The position numbers and the translations under genes were made by a program. A stretch of 64,000 nt of DNA from contig NZ_QKOB01000004.1 in assembly GCF_003226535.1 (NCBI RefSeq), positions 1-64,000 on the forward strand. The letters run 5' to 3'. Position 1 is the stretch's first letter. Every line of letters starts with the position of its first letter. The notes beneath the pieces are model-generated. The model searched no databases, was not told the origin of the DNA, and saw only the letters and a program-made list of their open reading frames with translations. Origin of the DNA: Meiothermus sp. Pnk-1. Lineage in GTDB: Bacteria; Deinococcota; Deinococci; Deinococcales; Thermaceae. Of this stretch, positions 46,816 to 53,736 are shown piece after piece.

Positions 46816-47903
46816 GCAAGACCCGGACCCGCTGGAAGGAGGCGTACCGGAAGGTGTTTGGGGAGGTGGATGGCCTCTTCGAGGCGCGGGTGCGCCGGGC
46901 GATGGGCTTGATGGAGCGGGGTGAGGCCAGGAGCCGGGTGGAGGCGCTGGCTGCTTCGCGGAGCGAACACCTTGAAGCGGTGCGTCCCTGGAACCCGGAC
47001 CACGAGTTCGACCCCCTGGTCCTGGGGCCGGGCGGCAGGCCGGTAGAGGCGGGGCGCATCCTGCCCCCGTCACCGGACGAGGAAGGGGAGCCAGGGGGCA
47101 AGACTGCCCCCATGAGCGAGGGGGAGGCACAGCCGGACAGGCCTGTTTCCTCGAACCGCAATCGGGCGAAGTGGCACGAGGCCTACCGGACGGTGTTCGG
47201 GGAGGAGCCGGACGGCCCGCTGGCCGAGGCCCGCATCCGGGCGGCCATGAACTTCTACGACCCCGGACGCTCGGTCGGACGGCGGAAGGCCCTCGAGGCC
47301 GTCCGGGCGTCCGAAGAGGAAGCCGCCGGTCGGACGAGGGAGCTCACGGAGGTCCTGGGGCCGGACGATCCCCTGGTGGGACGGGGTTCACGCCCCGTAC
47401 ACCGGACGGACGAACCGGACGAGGAACCGGAGTTGGGTGGGACCGCGTACCTCCCCCTGCCGAGCGGGGTGGCGCTGATGAAGATCGGACGCCTCGAGGC
47501 CGAGGTCGAGGAGCTTCGCCGGGCAGTGGCCCGGCTGGAGGCGGGCCTGCACCGCACCGAGACCCGGCTGGGGGGGATGGCCCCAGGGCTTCGGGCGTTG
47601 CGGGAGGCCGCCCGGGAGGCCCGCGACCTGGCCCTGAAGGTGAGCCATAGGGTAGACACCCTCGCGCCTGCTTCCTCTTCCGAGGAGAAGTCCGCGCCTC
47701 CGGGCAAGAAGGAGATACGGGAGCTCCGGGCACGGATGGACGAGGAGCGCGGGCGGATACTGCTGGAGGTGGAGAACCGGCTGGAGGAGGCCGAGGAGCT
47801 CATGCGGCGCTCGACGGAGAGCCGCATCGCGGCGCTGGAGTCGTGGGTGCGGCGGGTGAGCCGGTATCTTGGAATGGGTAAGAAAGGAGGACTGTTCAGA
47901 TGA
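46509..47903 (+). CDS. Protein with two repeated helical domains and coiled coil, encoded over the GGACA field
   Basis: 464 aa. The ATG at 46509 has GAGG 6 nt upstream. Residues 1-100 are a low-complexity segment. Two related units follow: TRWKEAYRKVFGEVDGLFEA and AKWHEAYRTVFGEEPDGPLA, each continuing into ARVRRAM/ARIRAAM helices and about 110 residues apart. The C-terminal 140 residues are a coiled coil (KIGRLEAEVEELRRAVARLE). Paired helical units plus a dimerising coil would suit a DNA-binding partition or replication protein acting on nearby repeats; this is inference. Confidence 0.6.
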   Translation: MSSEDKENDVQAREKVAEPPQSDRVEGQEVHPPDTPPVLSVDTPEGQVGQGRDTPDGHPGTPRVDRVGHPPDTLKDTPPVPAERVGTPPGQPGADTPDTPLSGKTRTRWKEAYRKVFGEVDGLFEARVRRAMGLMERGEARSRVEALAASRSEHLEAVRPWNPDHEFDPLVLGPGGRPVEAGRILPPSPDEEGEPGGKTAPMSEGEAQPDRPVSSNRNRAKWHEAYRTVFGEEPDGPLAEARIRAAMNFYDPGRSVGRRKALEAVRASEEEAAGRTRELTEVLGPDDPLVGRGSRPVHRTDEPDEEPELGGTAYLPLPSGVALMKIGRLEAEVEELRRAVARLEAGLHRTETRLGGMAPGLRALREAAREARDLALKVSHRVDTLAPASSSEEKSAPPGKKEIRELRARMDEERGRILLEVENRLEEAEELMRRSTESRIAALESWVRRVSRYLGMGKKGGLFR

Positions 47904-48052
47904 CCCTCGAGCACGTCGCTTTAGTCTGGCAGAACGGGGTGGGCTTCGGCTTCAAGGCCGGGGTGGGGGTGGGAATTGCGGTGGGTCTGCTGCTGGCCTG
48001 GCTGTGGCTGGCCTGGCTGTGGCGGTGGGTGCGTTCGCAGGCCGGGCGCTGA
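47900..48052 (+). CDS. 50-aa single-helix membrane protein
   Basis: MTLEHVALVWQNGVGFGFKA followed by a Gly/Val/Leu/Trp helix (VGIAVGLLLAWLWLAWLW) and a basic tail RWVRSQAGR. The start overlaps the previous stop (ATGA at 47900-47903), which supports real, coupled translation. It is the last gene of the element that I can assign. Confidence 0.6.
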   Translation: MTLEHVALVWQNGVGFGFKAGVGVGIAVGLLLAWLWLAWLWRWVRSQAGR

Positions 48053-48253
48053 ACGACGCGGGCCTCCTCGGGGACAGGGATGCCCAGCCAGACCTTGGGG
48101 TGGACGAACTGAGCCCCGGGCACGGCCAGCCGGGTGGTGAAGGAGGGGTGGACCCAGGCAAGCCCCTCGAGCAGTTCCCCGAAGCCAGCCTGGATGGGGC
48201 TCACTGACCACCCCGGGTGACAGACGCCTTTCCTCCCGCCCGCCGTAGGAGTG
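48053..48253. other. 201-bp junction region, likely near the right side of the ICE
   Basis: No gene I can support. A minus-strand frame (from about 48204) gives a plausible peptide (SPIQAGFGELLEGLAWVHPS), but it runs antisense into the 50-aa gene and has no ribosome site; it may be a truncated leftover. No convincing direct repeat of the coaD-side DNA (14373-14425) was found here. Confidence 0.4.
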
Positions 48254-48724
48254 TCAACGCGGCTTGAACCTCACTCGGGTGAAGCCTAGAGTCTCGCTGT
48301 CGAAGGAGTAGCCCCGGCTCAGGTCAGCCTCCGGCTGGCTAGGATCAGCGAACGTCATCAGATCAATCAACGGCTCTAAAGTTCGGTCTAGCAAGACCGT
48401 CAAGCCCAGCCACTCCTCCCGCGCTCGCTCGAAGGCTGCACGATCGAGCAGGAGTTGCTCGAGTTCCATCACCCCTGCCCGCAGTCGGACCAGGTCCTTT
48501 AGGTAGCGCAGGTAGGCCTCATCCATGGGTTCCACTGGTCGAGCGGCAAGACCCAACAGCAGGGCATTGACTTGTCCGTTCAGCTCCGAGACAGCCTGGG
48601 TTACTGCGGCCGCGAGCTCGAGGCCTCCTGGGCCAGGCTCCCGAGCCAGACGGCTCAGCGCTTCGGCTGCCTCGAGTAGGCTCCCCCGCAGCAACTCTAG
48701 ATCAGGATCAGACATGGGCTGCAT
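48254..48724 (-). CDS. Hypothetical helical protein
   Basis: 156 aa, all-helical (SLLEAAEALSRLAREPGPGG; LKDLVRLRAGVMELEQLLLD). The leaderless ATG at 48724 has TATACT (revcomp of 48731-48736) 6 nt upstream; upstream in-frame codons are not used. Not recognised. It is divergent from the vWA lipoprotein gene. Confidence 0.6.
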   Translation of the reverse strand: MQPMSDPDLELLRGSLLEAAEALSRLAREPGPGGLELAAAVTQAVSELNGQVNALLLGLAARPVEPMDEAYLRYLKDLVRLRAGVMELEQLLLDRAAFERAREEWLGLTVLLDRTLEPLIDLMTFADPSQPEADLSRGYSFDSETLGFTRVRFKPR

Positions 48725-48813
48725 GTTGCCAGTATAGACCTGGGACCTTTGCATACCGCCCAGCAGGTCATCCAAACATCCTTGGTCTAGTTCTTACTGT
48801 TAGACTTAAGTCC

Positions 48814-50316
48814 ATGAACAAGGTTCGTTTTTTGTTAGCGTTAACTGCATTGCTATCAGCTTGTTCTGTCAGTCCCAGCAAGGTGAATCTTGGTCAGGAA
48901 CGACCCGACCCTGATGCTGTCACTGTTCAGTTCGATCCCATAGGAGGTACGGCTGGGGGTGTAAGCGCACAGGGGATCGACATCAGCCTATGCGTCTTCA
49001 CCCTGAATTATCCGCACCAGTCGGGGTACAATCCTACCGAAGTCAAAGCCGATGCCATCGGTCGATGCCCGCCCAGCAGTGAGCCCTTCCTCCTCACAGC
49101 GTTCCTGGAGCTAGAACGCAACCAGGGCGGGGTCTGGACCAAGGTTGCCACCGGCCCCCGGGTCCGTAAGGAGGTGGGAGCGGCAGGTGCGACCTGGAGG
49201 CAGTACGAGCTGGTCGTTGTGGCCACTTGCCGTGACGGAGTCTACCGAAGCAAGCTCAACATCGAGGCGGTCAACCCTGATGGCGGGGTGATCGCGATTC
49301 CGCTAGCACGGCGGTACTCCAACGAGCGCAATGTTCAGTGCAGACCCCGCGCAGTATCGTTGGTGGTCGATGATACCGGCTCAATGGGCAGCGTCATCGG
49401 AGCGGTCAAGGCTTCCCTCGCCGGGTATATAAATAGCATCCCTGAGGACGAGTACACCCTGTGGAACCTGATCACCTTCAAAGACGACGTCAGGGTCCTG
49501 GGCACCACCACCGACCGCAACGCCATCCTTGGTTGGGTAAATGGCCTCTACGCCTGGGGTGGCGATGACTGTCCCGAGAACGTGCTAGGCGGAATCAGCT
49601 CGGGGATCTTGGCCCTTTGGCCTTATGTGGACCACACTCGAGATCTGGTGGTAATCACCGACGCCTCAGCCCAGCCCGGCGACGTGAGCGGGATCCTCGC
49701 GGTGGCCAAGCTCAACAATGTCCGGGTGAACGTGCTGCTCTCAGGGGATTGTGGTCTCCCGCCCGCTTCGGTATCCAGCCGGGCAGGCATTGGCGTTCAG
49801 AGCGTGAGCACAACGGCGCTTTCTAGCCAGGTCGTGCTCAAGCGCATCGCCGAGGAAACCGGGGGCAAGTACTTCTACCTCCCCGGCGGAAGCCAGTCCG
49901 ATTTCGAGTATGCCCTGGGTGAAATCTTCAACAACATCCGGGACACCGACCCTTCCACGGTAGACCGTGAGCCCCCCAGTGTTACCGTGAGCGTTACCCC
50001 ATCTACCCTCTGGCCACCCAACCACAAGCTGGTCGAGGTCAAGCCTGCTGTAAGTGCCAGCGACAACCTCGACCCTACCCCAAGGGTGGAGCTGGTCGGG
50101 GTGAAGGTAAGCGAGCCCGACGACGGCCAGGGCGACGGGAACACCGCTGATGACGTGCAGATCACCACTAACGGCCGGATCTTCGTGCGGGCCGAGCGCA
50201 GCGCCCAGGGCAACCGCCGCGTCTACACAGTCACGTACCGGGCCACCGACGCCAGCGGGAACACTGGCTACGGCTCGGCCGACGTGGTGGTACCCCATGA
50301 CCGCTCCGGAAAGTAG
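48814..50316 (+). CDS. Von Willebrand factor A-domain lipoprotein
   Basis: 500 aa. Lipobox LLSAC (Cys about residue 17). Central vWA domain with MIDAS motif DDTGSMGS, the following VNGLYAWGGDDCPEN and DLVVITDAS. The C-terminus is an Ig/HYR-like domain (PPSVTVSVTPSTLWPPNHKL; YRATDASGNTGYGSADVVVP). A surface-exposed adhesive or ligand-binding protein. Leaderless start: TAGACT (48801-48806), 7 nt, ATG. Codon choice is a little less G+C biased than the ICE genes. Confidence 0.82.
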   Translation: MNKVRFLLALTALLSACSVSPSKVNLGQERPDPDAVTVQFDPIGGTAGGVSAQGIDISLCVFTLNYPHQSGYNPTEVKADAIGRCPPSSEPFLLTAFLELERNQGGVWTKVATGPRVRKEVGAAGATWRQYELVVVATCRDGVYRSKLNIEAVNPDGGVIAIPLARRYSNERNVQCRPRAVSLVVDDTGSMGSVIGAVKASLAGYINSIPEDEYTLWNLITFKDDVRVLGTTTDRNAILGWVNGLYAWGGDDCPENVLGGISSGILALWPYVDHTRDLVVITDASAQPGDVSGILAVAKLNNVRVNVLLSGDCGLPPASVSSRAGIGVQSVSTTALSSQVVLKRIAEETGGKYFYLPGGSQSDFEYALGEIFNNIRDTDPSTVDREPPSVTVSVTPSTLWPPNHKLVEVKPAVSASDNLDPTPRVELVGVKVSEPDDGQGDGNTADDVQITTNGRIFVRAERSAQGNRRVYTVTYRATDASGNTGYGSADVVVPHDRSGK

Positions 50317-50667
50317 GCTACTGAAGGTTCGCAACGCCGGGCGGGTCCGCCCGGCGTTGCCGGCTGCGGAGAACTCGACGCTTCTCCAAGGGCCAGGGCG
50401 CCCGTATGAGGATGCGCCTGCCGTCGTATATCTGTTGGCGGTAGACGTCGGACCCTGCGTAAGCGCGCTGACCGGAACGGAGGTATGCGGGCCTTAAAAA
50501 CACGACCGCGGCCATACATAACACCTAGACACCTAACCCCCCTTGCGGGGGGCTTCGGTGCAGGAAGTAAAACCATCAGCACTCGGCTGTGGCAGCCTTC
50601 GCAGGCGTCCTCAGTATGTCACTTCTTATTGCCGTTATCAAGTATTATATTCCCAGGAGGTAAAGCC
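50317..50667. other. 351-bp intergenic region with two strong hairpins
   Basis: A 14-bp perfect stem (50331-50344 with 50347-50360, 2-nt loop) follows the vWA gene, and a G6/C6 hairpin lies at 50537-50552. Between them I see no tRNA or gene. The last 30 bp carry an AT-rich stretch (TATTAT near 50643) and AGGAGG for the next gene. Confidence 0.5.
50331..50360 (+). terminator. Hairpin after the vWA lipoprotein gene
   Basis: GCAACGCCGGGCGG and its exact complement separated by GT. It is very stable but has no T-run, so it may be a terminator that relies on the stem or an mRNA 3'-end stabiliser. Confidence 0.6.
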
Positions 50668-51387
50668 ATGTACGACAGCATCCGGCTGATGGTCGGCGGC
50701 CTCGGGCTTTTGTCGCGGGAGATGGTCATGCGGAACTACATCGCTTACAAGCACGGGGATGGCCAGGCTTTCGAGGCCCTGGTGGCGCACTACGGCTACC
50801 TGGCGTTCGAGAAGGCTTTCCGGCTGTTCCACCGCCTCGGCGACGAGGCCCGTGACCTGGCCCAGGAGCTTTTGTGTGAAGTGGTGGAGGTGCTCTCGAA
50901 ACCGCTTCCCTCCGGCTCCAAGAACCTCACCTTCTGGGTGAACGTGGCCCTCGACCGCAAGGTCCGGGAGCGGCTGACCCAGGACGGCGTGGGCACGTAC
51001 CGCGAGAACCGGCTTCTCAAGAAGCTGGTGGCGGTGCGGCTGGAGCTGGAAGGGGAAAAGGGACGCGCCCCCACCCACCCCGAGCTGGCGCAGGCCCTCG
51101 GGGTCGATGAGGAGACCCTCGAGCGCCTTCTCGCTGTGGAGGAGGCAAACCGCATTCTCAGCCTATCGGCTCCACACCCGGAGACCGGCACACGGCTGGA
51201 GGAGATGGTTGCGTCAACCGAAGAGGAAGACGTGCTCGAGGAGCTTGAGGAAGCCCTGGAGAAAGCCCGACTGGGGCTGAAGGCTGAGGAACTCTCTACC
51301 CTCGACCGCTTCCTGGCGGGAGAGGAAGTCTCCCAGGCCAATCTGGACGCCCTGGCGGCGACGCTCAAGGCCCGCATGGTCGCATAG
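50668..51387 (+). CDS. Sigma-70-family-like protein
   Basis: 239 aa. Residues 30-110 resemble sigma region 2 (AFEALVAHYGYLAFEKAFRL; DEARDLAQELLCEVVEVL; then TFWVNVALDRKVRERL in the 2.3/2.4 position). GRAPTHPELAQALGVDEETL at about 135-155 matches region 3. Region 4 is not obvious, and the acidic C-terminus (EEEDVLEELEEALEKARLGL) may be regulatory. The ATG at 50668 follows AGGAGG. It could direct transcription of accessory genes, possibly its neighbours that share terminators. Confidence 0.6.
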   Translation: MYDSIRLMVGGLGLLSREMVMRNYIAYKHGDGQAFEALVAHYGYLAFEKAFRLFHRLGDEARDLAQELLCEVVEVLSKPLPSGSKNLTFWVNVALDRKVRERLTQDGVGTYRENRLLKKLVAVRLELEGEKGRAPTHPELAQALGVDEETLERLLAVEEANRILSLSAPHPETGTRLEEMVASTEEEDVLEELEEALEKARLGLKAEELSTLDRFLAGEEVSQANLDALAATLKARMVA

Positions 51388-51401
51388 CAGGCAAGCCTTT
51401 T

Positions 51402-51440
51402 TGCCTTCCGAGGATCATCCCTGTCCTTGGAAGGTTCTTT
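51402..51440 (+). terminator. Rho-independent terminator, copy 1 of a twin pair
   Basis: CCTTCCGAGGA, a 9-nt loop, TCCTTGGAAGG (one G-T wobble), then TTCTTTTTT. A near-identical hairpin stands at 52095-52137. Confidence 0.85.
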
Positions 51441-51453
51441 TTTGGGCCGGTGG

Positions 51454-51714
51454 CTAGTTCATCGGGCCGCGCTCGCGGAAGTAAGCCCCGTTGCTGTCCC
51501 ATACCGGCACCAGACGCCCGTTGAGACACCCCTCGAGGAACTCGAGCATCCGTGGGGCAGTCTGGCATTCGATAACCACCGTATCGCCTGAAACATCAAG
51601 CAGAGGCTCTTCCCCGAGTGACGCAGCCATGTGGCGCAGAAAGCAGGCCAGGTCCTCCGGGTGATCGGTGTCAACGAAGCGAACTCGGGTTCCTTCGTGA
51701 ATTGCTTTAGGCAT
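51454..51714 (-). CDS. Small hypothetical protein
   Basis: 86 aa (VRFVDTDHPEDLACFLRHMA; LEFLEGCLNGRLVPVWD). The leaderless ATG at 51714 has TAAGAT 6 nt upstream on the minus strand. Not recognised. Confidence 0.55.
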   Translation of the reverse strand: MPKAIHEGTRVRFVDTDHPEDLACFLRHMAASLGEEPLLDVSGDTVVIECQTAPRMLEFLEGCLNGRLVPVWDSNGAYFRERGPMN

Positions 51715-51862
51715 AGCTCCATCTTAACGCAAAATGGCCGGGAAAGCCCGGCGCATCTGCGGTCAGGAGGGGAAAAGGCTTCCCCTTCCACTTTTTATGG
51801 TACTCGAGGGGGATTGAAGCGGTCAAGATTGAACAATACAATATTGTCGTCAGGAGGTAAAA
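51715..51862. promoter_or_regulatory. Divergent promoter region with small hairpins
   Basis: Contains the leaderless promoter of the minus-strand gene, a stem GCCGGG/CCCGGC (51737-51752), and before the plus-strand gene a palindrome ACAATATTGT near 51840. The palindrome may be an operator. Confidence 0.45.
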
Positions 51863-52078
51863 ATGGAAAAGGTTTTTGTCTGTCCAGATCTGCGCACCGG
51901 CGAGAAGCTTGCGGAGTTGCTCTACCTGGGCTTCAAAGCAGGTGGACTCGTCGAATGGGAAGGAGACCAGGGTTGGCTCAAGCCCGCCTATAGGATCACT
52001 TTCCGCAGTGAAGCCCTTCAACGGGGTTTTGTGGAGTTTGTGAGGGCTCTCTTCCCTTCGGTCGTCATCCTCGACTAA
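51863..52078 (+). CDS. Small hypothetical protein
   Basis: 71 aa (MEKVFVCPDLRTGEKLAELL). The ATG at 51863 has CAGGAGGTAAAA upstream, almost the same leader as the sigma-like gene at 50668 (CAGGAGGTAAAG), and the same terminator type after it. Unknown function. Confidence 0.6.
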   Translation: MEKVFVCPDLRTGEKLAELLYLGFKAGGLVEWEGDQGWLKPAYRITFRSEALQRGFVEFVRALFPSVVILD

Positions 52079-52094
52079 CCCTTCCGTCCTTCTT

Positions 52095-52137
52095 TGCCTT
52101 CCGAGGATAATCCTTTTCCTTGGGAGGTTCTTTTTTT
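52095..52137 (+). terminator. Rho-independent terminator, copy 2 of a twin pair
   Basis: CCTTCCGAGGA, loop, TCCTTGGGAGG, then TTCTTTTTTT. Sequence and flanks match the 51402 terminator with only a few changes. Confidence 0.85.
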
Positions 52138-52151
52138 GCACAGAGTGTACC

Positions 52152-52652
52152 CTAGCGCAGCAGGCGCGGATCGAGGAAGAGCGGCTGGGGTTCGCCGGTG
52201 CGCACCTCCCTCATCGCGGGGTGGCGGGGGTTGAGCAGCAGGTTGAACTCCACCGGCACCACCGCCGAGGGAACCCGCAGGGCCAGCGAGCGCAGGCTCA
52301 GGGCCCACTCGCTGCCCAGCCTCTGGGTGGACTCGGGGTAGGGCTCGGGCAACTGCCGCCAGTCGGGGGGCAGTTCGCTCAGCTCCTCGACGTGGGGATC
52401 GGGGATCTCCACCTCGATGGCCACGAACGCGGCCAGGTGAGCCCGGTCGTCCACGTGAACCAGCACCTCCAGGATGCCGGTGGAGAGGTGTTCGGCCAGG
52501 TACACCACCGGGACGATCCCCTTCGGGACGCTCTGCGAGCGTACACCCAGGGGGACCCCGAGGCGGTTCCAGCGTCCGGGGCTCTTAGCTGCCCCTTCCC
52601 CGGTGAAGGCGGCGTGGGCGTAGCTGCGGGAGGTGATCCGCCAGGCCCTCAC
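52152..52652 (-). CDS. RES-domain toxin (NAD+-depleting)
   Basis: 166 aa. RES family layout: WRITSRSYAHAAFTGEGAAK, then SPGRWNRLG, then PVVYLAEHLSTGILEVLVHV, with the Arg, Glu and Ser implied by the family name in place. Characterised RES toxins degrade NAD+ by phosphorolysis or hydrolysis. The GTG start overlaps the antitoxin stop (GTGA), the usual order in RES-Xre type II modules. Confidence 0.85.
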   Translation of the reverse strand: MRAWRITSRSYAHAAFTGEGAAKSPGRWNRLGVPLGVRSQSVPKGIVPVVYLAEHLSTGILEVLVHVDDRAHLAAFVAIEVEIPDPHVEELSELPPDWRQLPEPYPESTQRLGSEWALSLRSLALRVPSAVVPVEFNLLLNPRHPAMREVRTGEPQPLFLDPRLLR

Positions 52653-53047
52653 GTCACCAGGCCGTCCTCCAGGCGGCCCAGGAGGTGCTCCACCGCCTGG
52701 AAGCCAGGTTCGGTGTCCAGGTACGCGAGGGGGCTCGAGCCGTGCAGGAACACCTTGGGGCTGTTCATCCAGGAGGCCGCCAGCTGGGGCGAGCCGAAGA
52801 GCTCCTCGGCACGGCGCAGCAGGTAGATCACCCGGTACAGGCGGTTGGACTGCTCCCGGTTCAGGCGTCCCAGGCCCTTGTAGCGGTGGACGCTGCTGCG
52901 GGGGATGCCGGCGGCTTCCAGCACGTCGTGCTGGCTGAGGCCGTAGTGCCGGGCCACCTCGGTGATGAGTTCGACCGGCAACCCCTCCCGGACGCTCGCC
53001 ACGTCAGTGGGTGAGCCGTCGAAGCGGAGGGGGAGCACTGTTCCCAT
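52649..53047 (-). CDS. Xre/MbcA/ParS-type antitoxin of the RES pair
   Basis: 132 aa. HTH region LITEVARHYGLSQHDVLEAA, then GIPRSSVHRYK, and the C-terminal Xre-MbcA-ParS domain (AEELFGSPQLAASWMNSPKV, FLHGSSPLAYLDTEPGFQAV) whose end inserts into the RES active site in known complexes. The start at 53047 is chosen from a CATAAT box 7 nt upstream with TTGACT 17 nt before it; the ATG at 53056 overlaps that box. A TCCCATATGGGA palindrome at the start may be its operator. Confidence 0.85.
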   Translation of the reverse strand: MGTVLPLRFDGSPTDVASVREGLPVELITEVARHYGLSQHDVLEAAGIPRSSVHRYKGLGRLNREQSNRLYRVIYLLRRAEELFGSPQLAASWMNSPKVFLHGSSPLAYLDTEPGFQAVEHLLGRLEDGLVT

Positions 53048-53079
53048 ATGGGACATTATGGCGTTCCACCTTGAACAAG

Positions 53080-53270
53080 TCAACGCTCCAGCCCCAACCT
53101 CCTCGCCGCCCGCAGGGTGCGGGGGGCCTGGGAGAGATCGGCCTCGAGGTAGTCCCGCCCCCGGCGGAAGCGGGCGTCTTCCCCGTAGCGCTTCGCCAGC
53201 ACCCGGAAGTAGTCCGCGCTGAAGTGCAGGAAGGCGGTGGCCGCCCCCCCATCGAAAGACAACCAACCCG
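53080..53270 (-). pseudogene. Gene fragment cut by the IscB element
   Basis: About 62 codons look coding (GWLSFDGGAATAFLHFSADY, then YFRVLAKRYGEDARFRRGRD) and end at 53080. Going upstream the frame runs into element DNA at about 53270 and loses any family-like sequence, so the N-terminus is missing. It lies just upstream of the toxin-antitoxin operon in the same direction. Identity unknown. Confidence 0.5.
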
Positions 53271-53596
53271 TAAGTCCTGACTGCGCGGCGCACAGGCAGG
53301 TCGTAGACCCCATGGCTGAAGCCAGGGGCTTGGAGCCCGTCTATGACGAGGCCAAGCGATGGAGCCCATGGACAAGGCGCTGATGTCGCTACGTTGCGAA
53401 CAGGTTCAAGACCCACTCCGGGGTGCTTCCCCAGCCCCGGACCCTGGCAGTCCCGGTTGCAGACAAGCTTTGGGGTGTGCGCGAAACGGATCGGGACGTG
53501 CACCGGTTCGCAACATGGCCGAGGGGAGCGGTACGGGAGCGTCCGCCCATATCCGTCACCAGCCCCGTAAGGGGTCCCGAAAGGGAAGGAGAAAAC
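53271..53596 (+). ncRNA. Omega-RNA-like region upstream of the iscB remnant
   Basis: A G+C-rich, non-coding, hairpin-rich 326 bp stretch ends right at the iscB start. Just before the gene, two tandem GNRA-tetraloop hairpins are visible: CCCC-GTAA-GGGG (53563-53574) and TCCC-GAAA-GGGA (53575-53586). A GGGGCTTGGAGCCC stem lies near the other end. IscB omega-RNAs are encoded at exactly this place, with the guide taken from DNA flanking the element's left end. The exact 5' end is not determined. Confidence 0.55.
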
Positions 53597-53692
53597 ATGG
53601 TTTTCGTGCTGGACAAAAGAAAAAAGCCGCTCATGCCTTGCAGCGAGAAGCGTGCTCGGTTCCTGCTCACCCGAGGCCGGGCGTTTGTAGTT
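53597..53692 (+). pseudogene. iscB: Truncated IscB (OMEGA nuclease), PLMP domain only
   Basis: The N-terminal residues MVFVLDKRKKPLMPCSEKRA plus RFLLTRGRAFVV are the PLMP domain that defines IscB, the transposon-encoded ancestor of Cas9. A GGAAGGAG ribosome site stands 5-6 nt upstream. After about 32 codons the sequence stops resembling IscB, and no RuvC or HNH domain follows; the frame stops at 53833 inside the next gene. The element is a 5' remnant. Confidence 0.8.
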
Positions 53693-53701
53693 CTACCTAT
53701 A

Positions 53702-53729
53702 TTGTTAAGAGTCCCGAGTCATCTAAATT
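53702..53729 (+). promoter_or_regulatory. Promoter of the oxidoreductase gene, at the IscB breakpoint
   Basis: TTGTTA (53702-53707), 16-bp spacer, TAAATT (53724-53729), then 7 nt to the ATG at 53737. This is a leaderless promoter that begins about 10 bp after the last IscB-like codon. Confidence 0.65.
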
Positions 53730-53736
53730 CGAGGCT

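Noticed and set aside
47896-48204. 102-codon minus-strand ORF at the ICE right side
   Set aside because: Overlaps the ATGA-coupled 50-aa gene antisense and lacks a ribosome site or leaderless promoter; possibly a leftover fragment, not supportable as a gene.
48268-48285. ACCTCACTCGGG near the end of the 48254 gene resembles ACCTCACACGGG near 14.4 kb (possible attL/attR core)
   Set aside because: The two copies are on opposite strands (inverted), one has a mismatch, and the right copy lies in coding sequence; att cores must be direct repeats.
50361-50536. tRNA or small RNA gene after the vWA lipoprotein
   Set aside because: No T-loop GGTTCRA-type box, no acceptor pairing and no CCA end; only two hairpins are visible.
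53359-53736. 126-residue N-terminal extension of the FAD oxidoreductase
   Set aside because: It is translation of the IscB omega-RNA region and iscB in another frame. A TTGTTA/TAAATT promoter 7 nt before the ATG at 53737 defines the real start.
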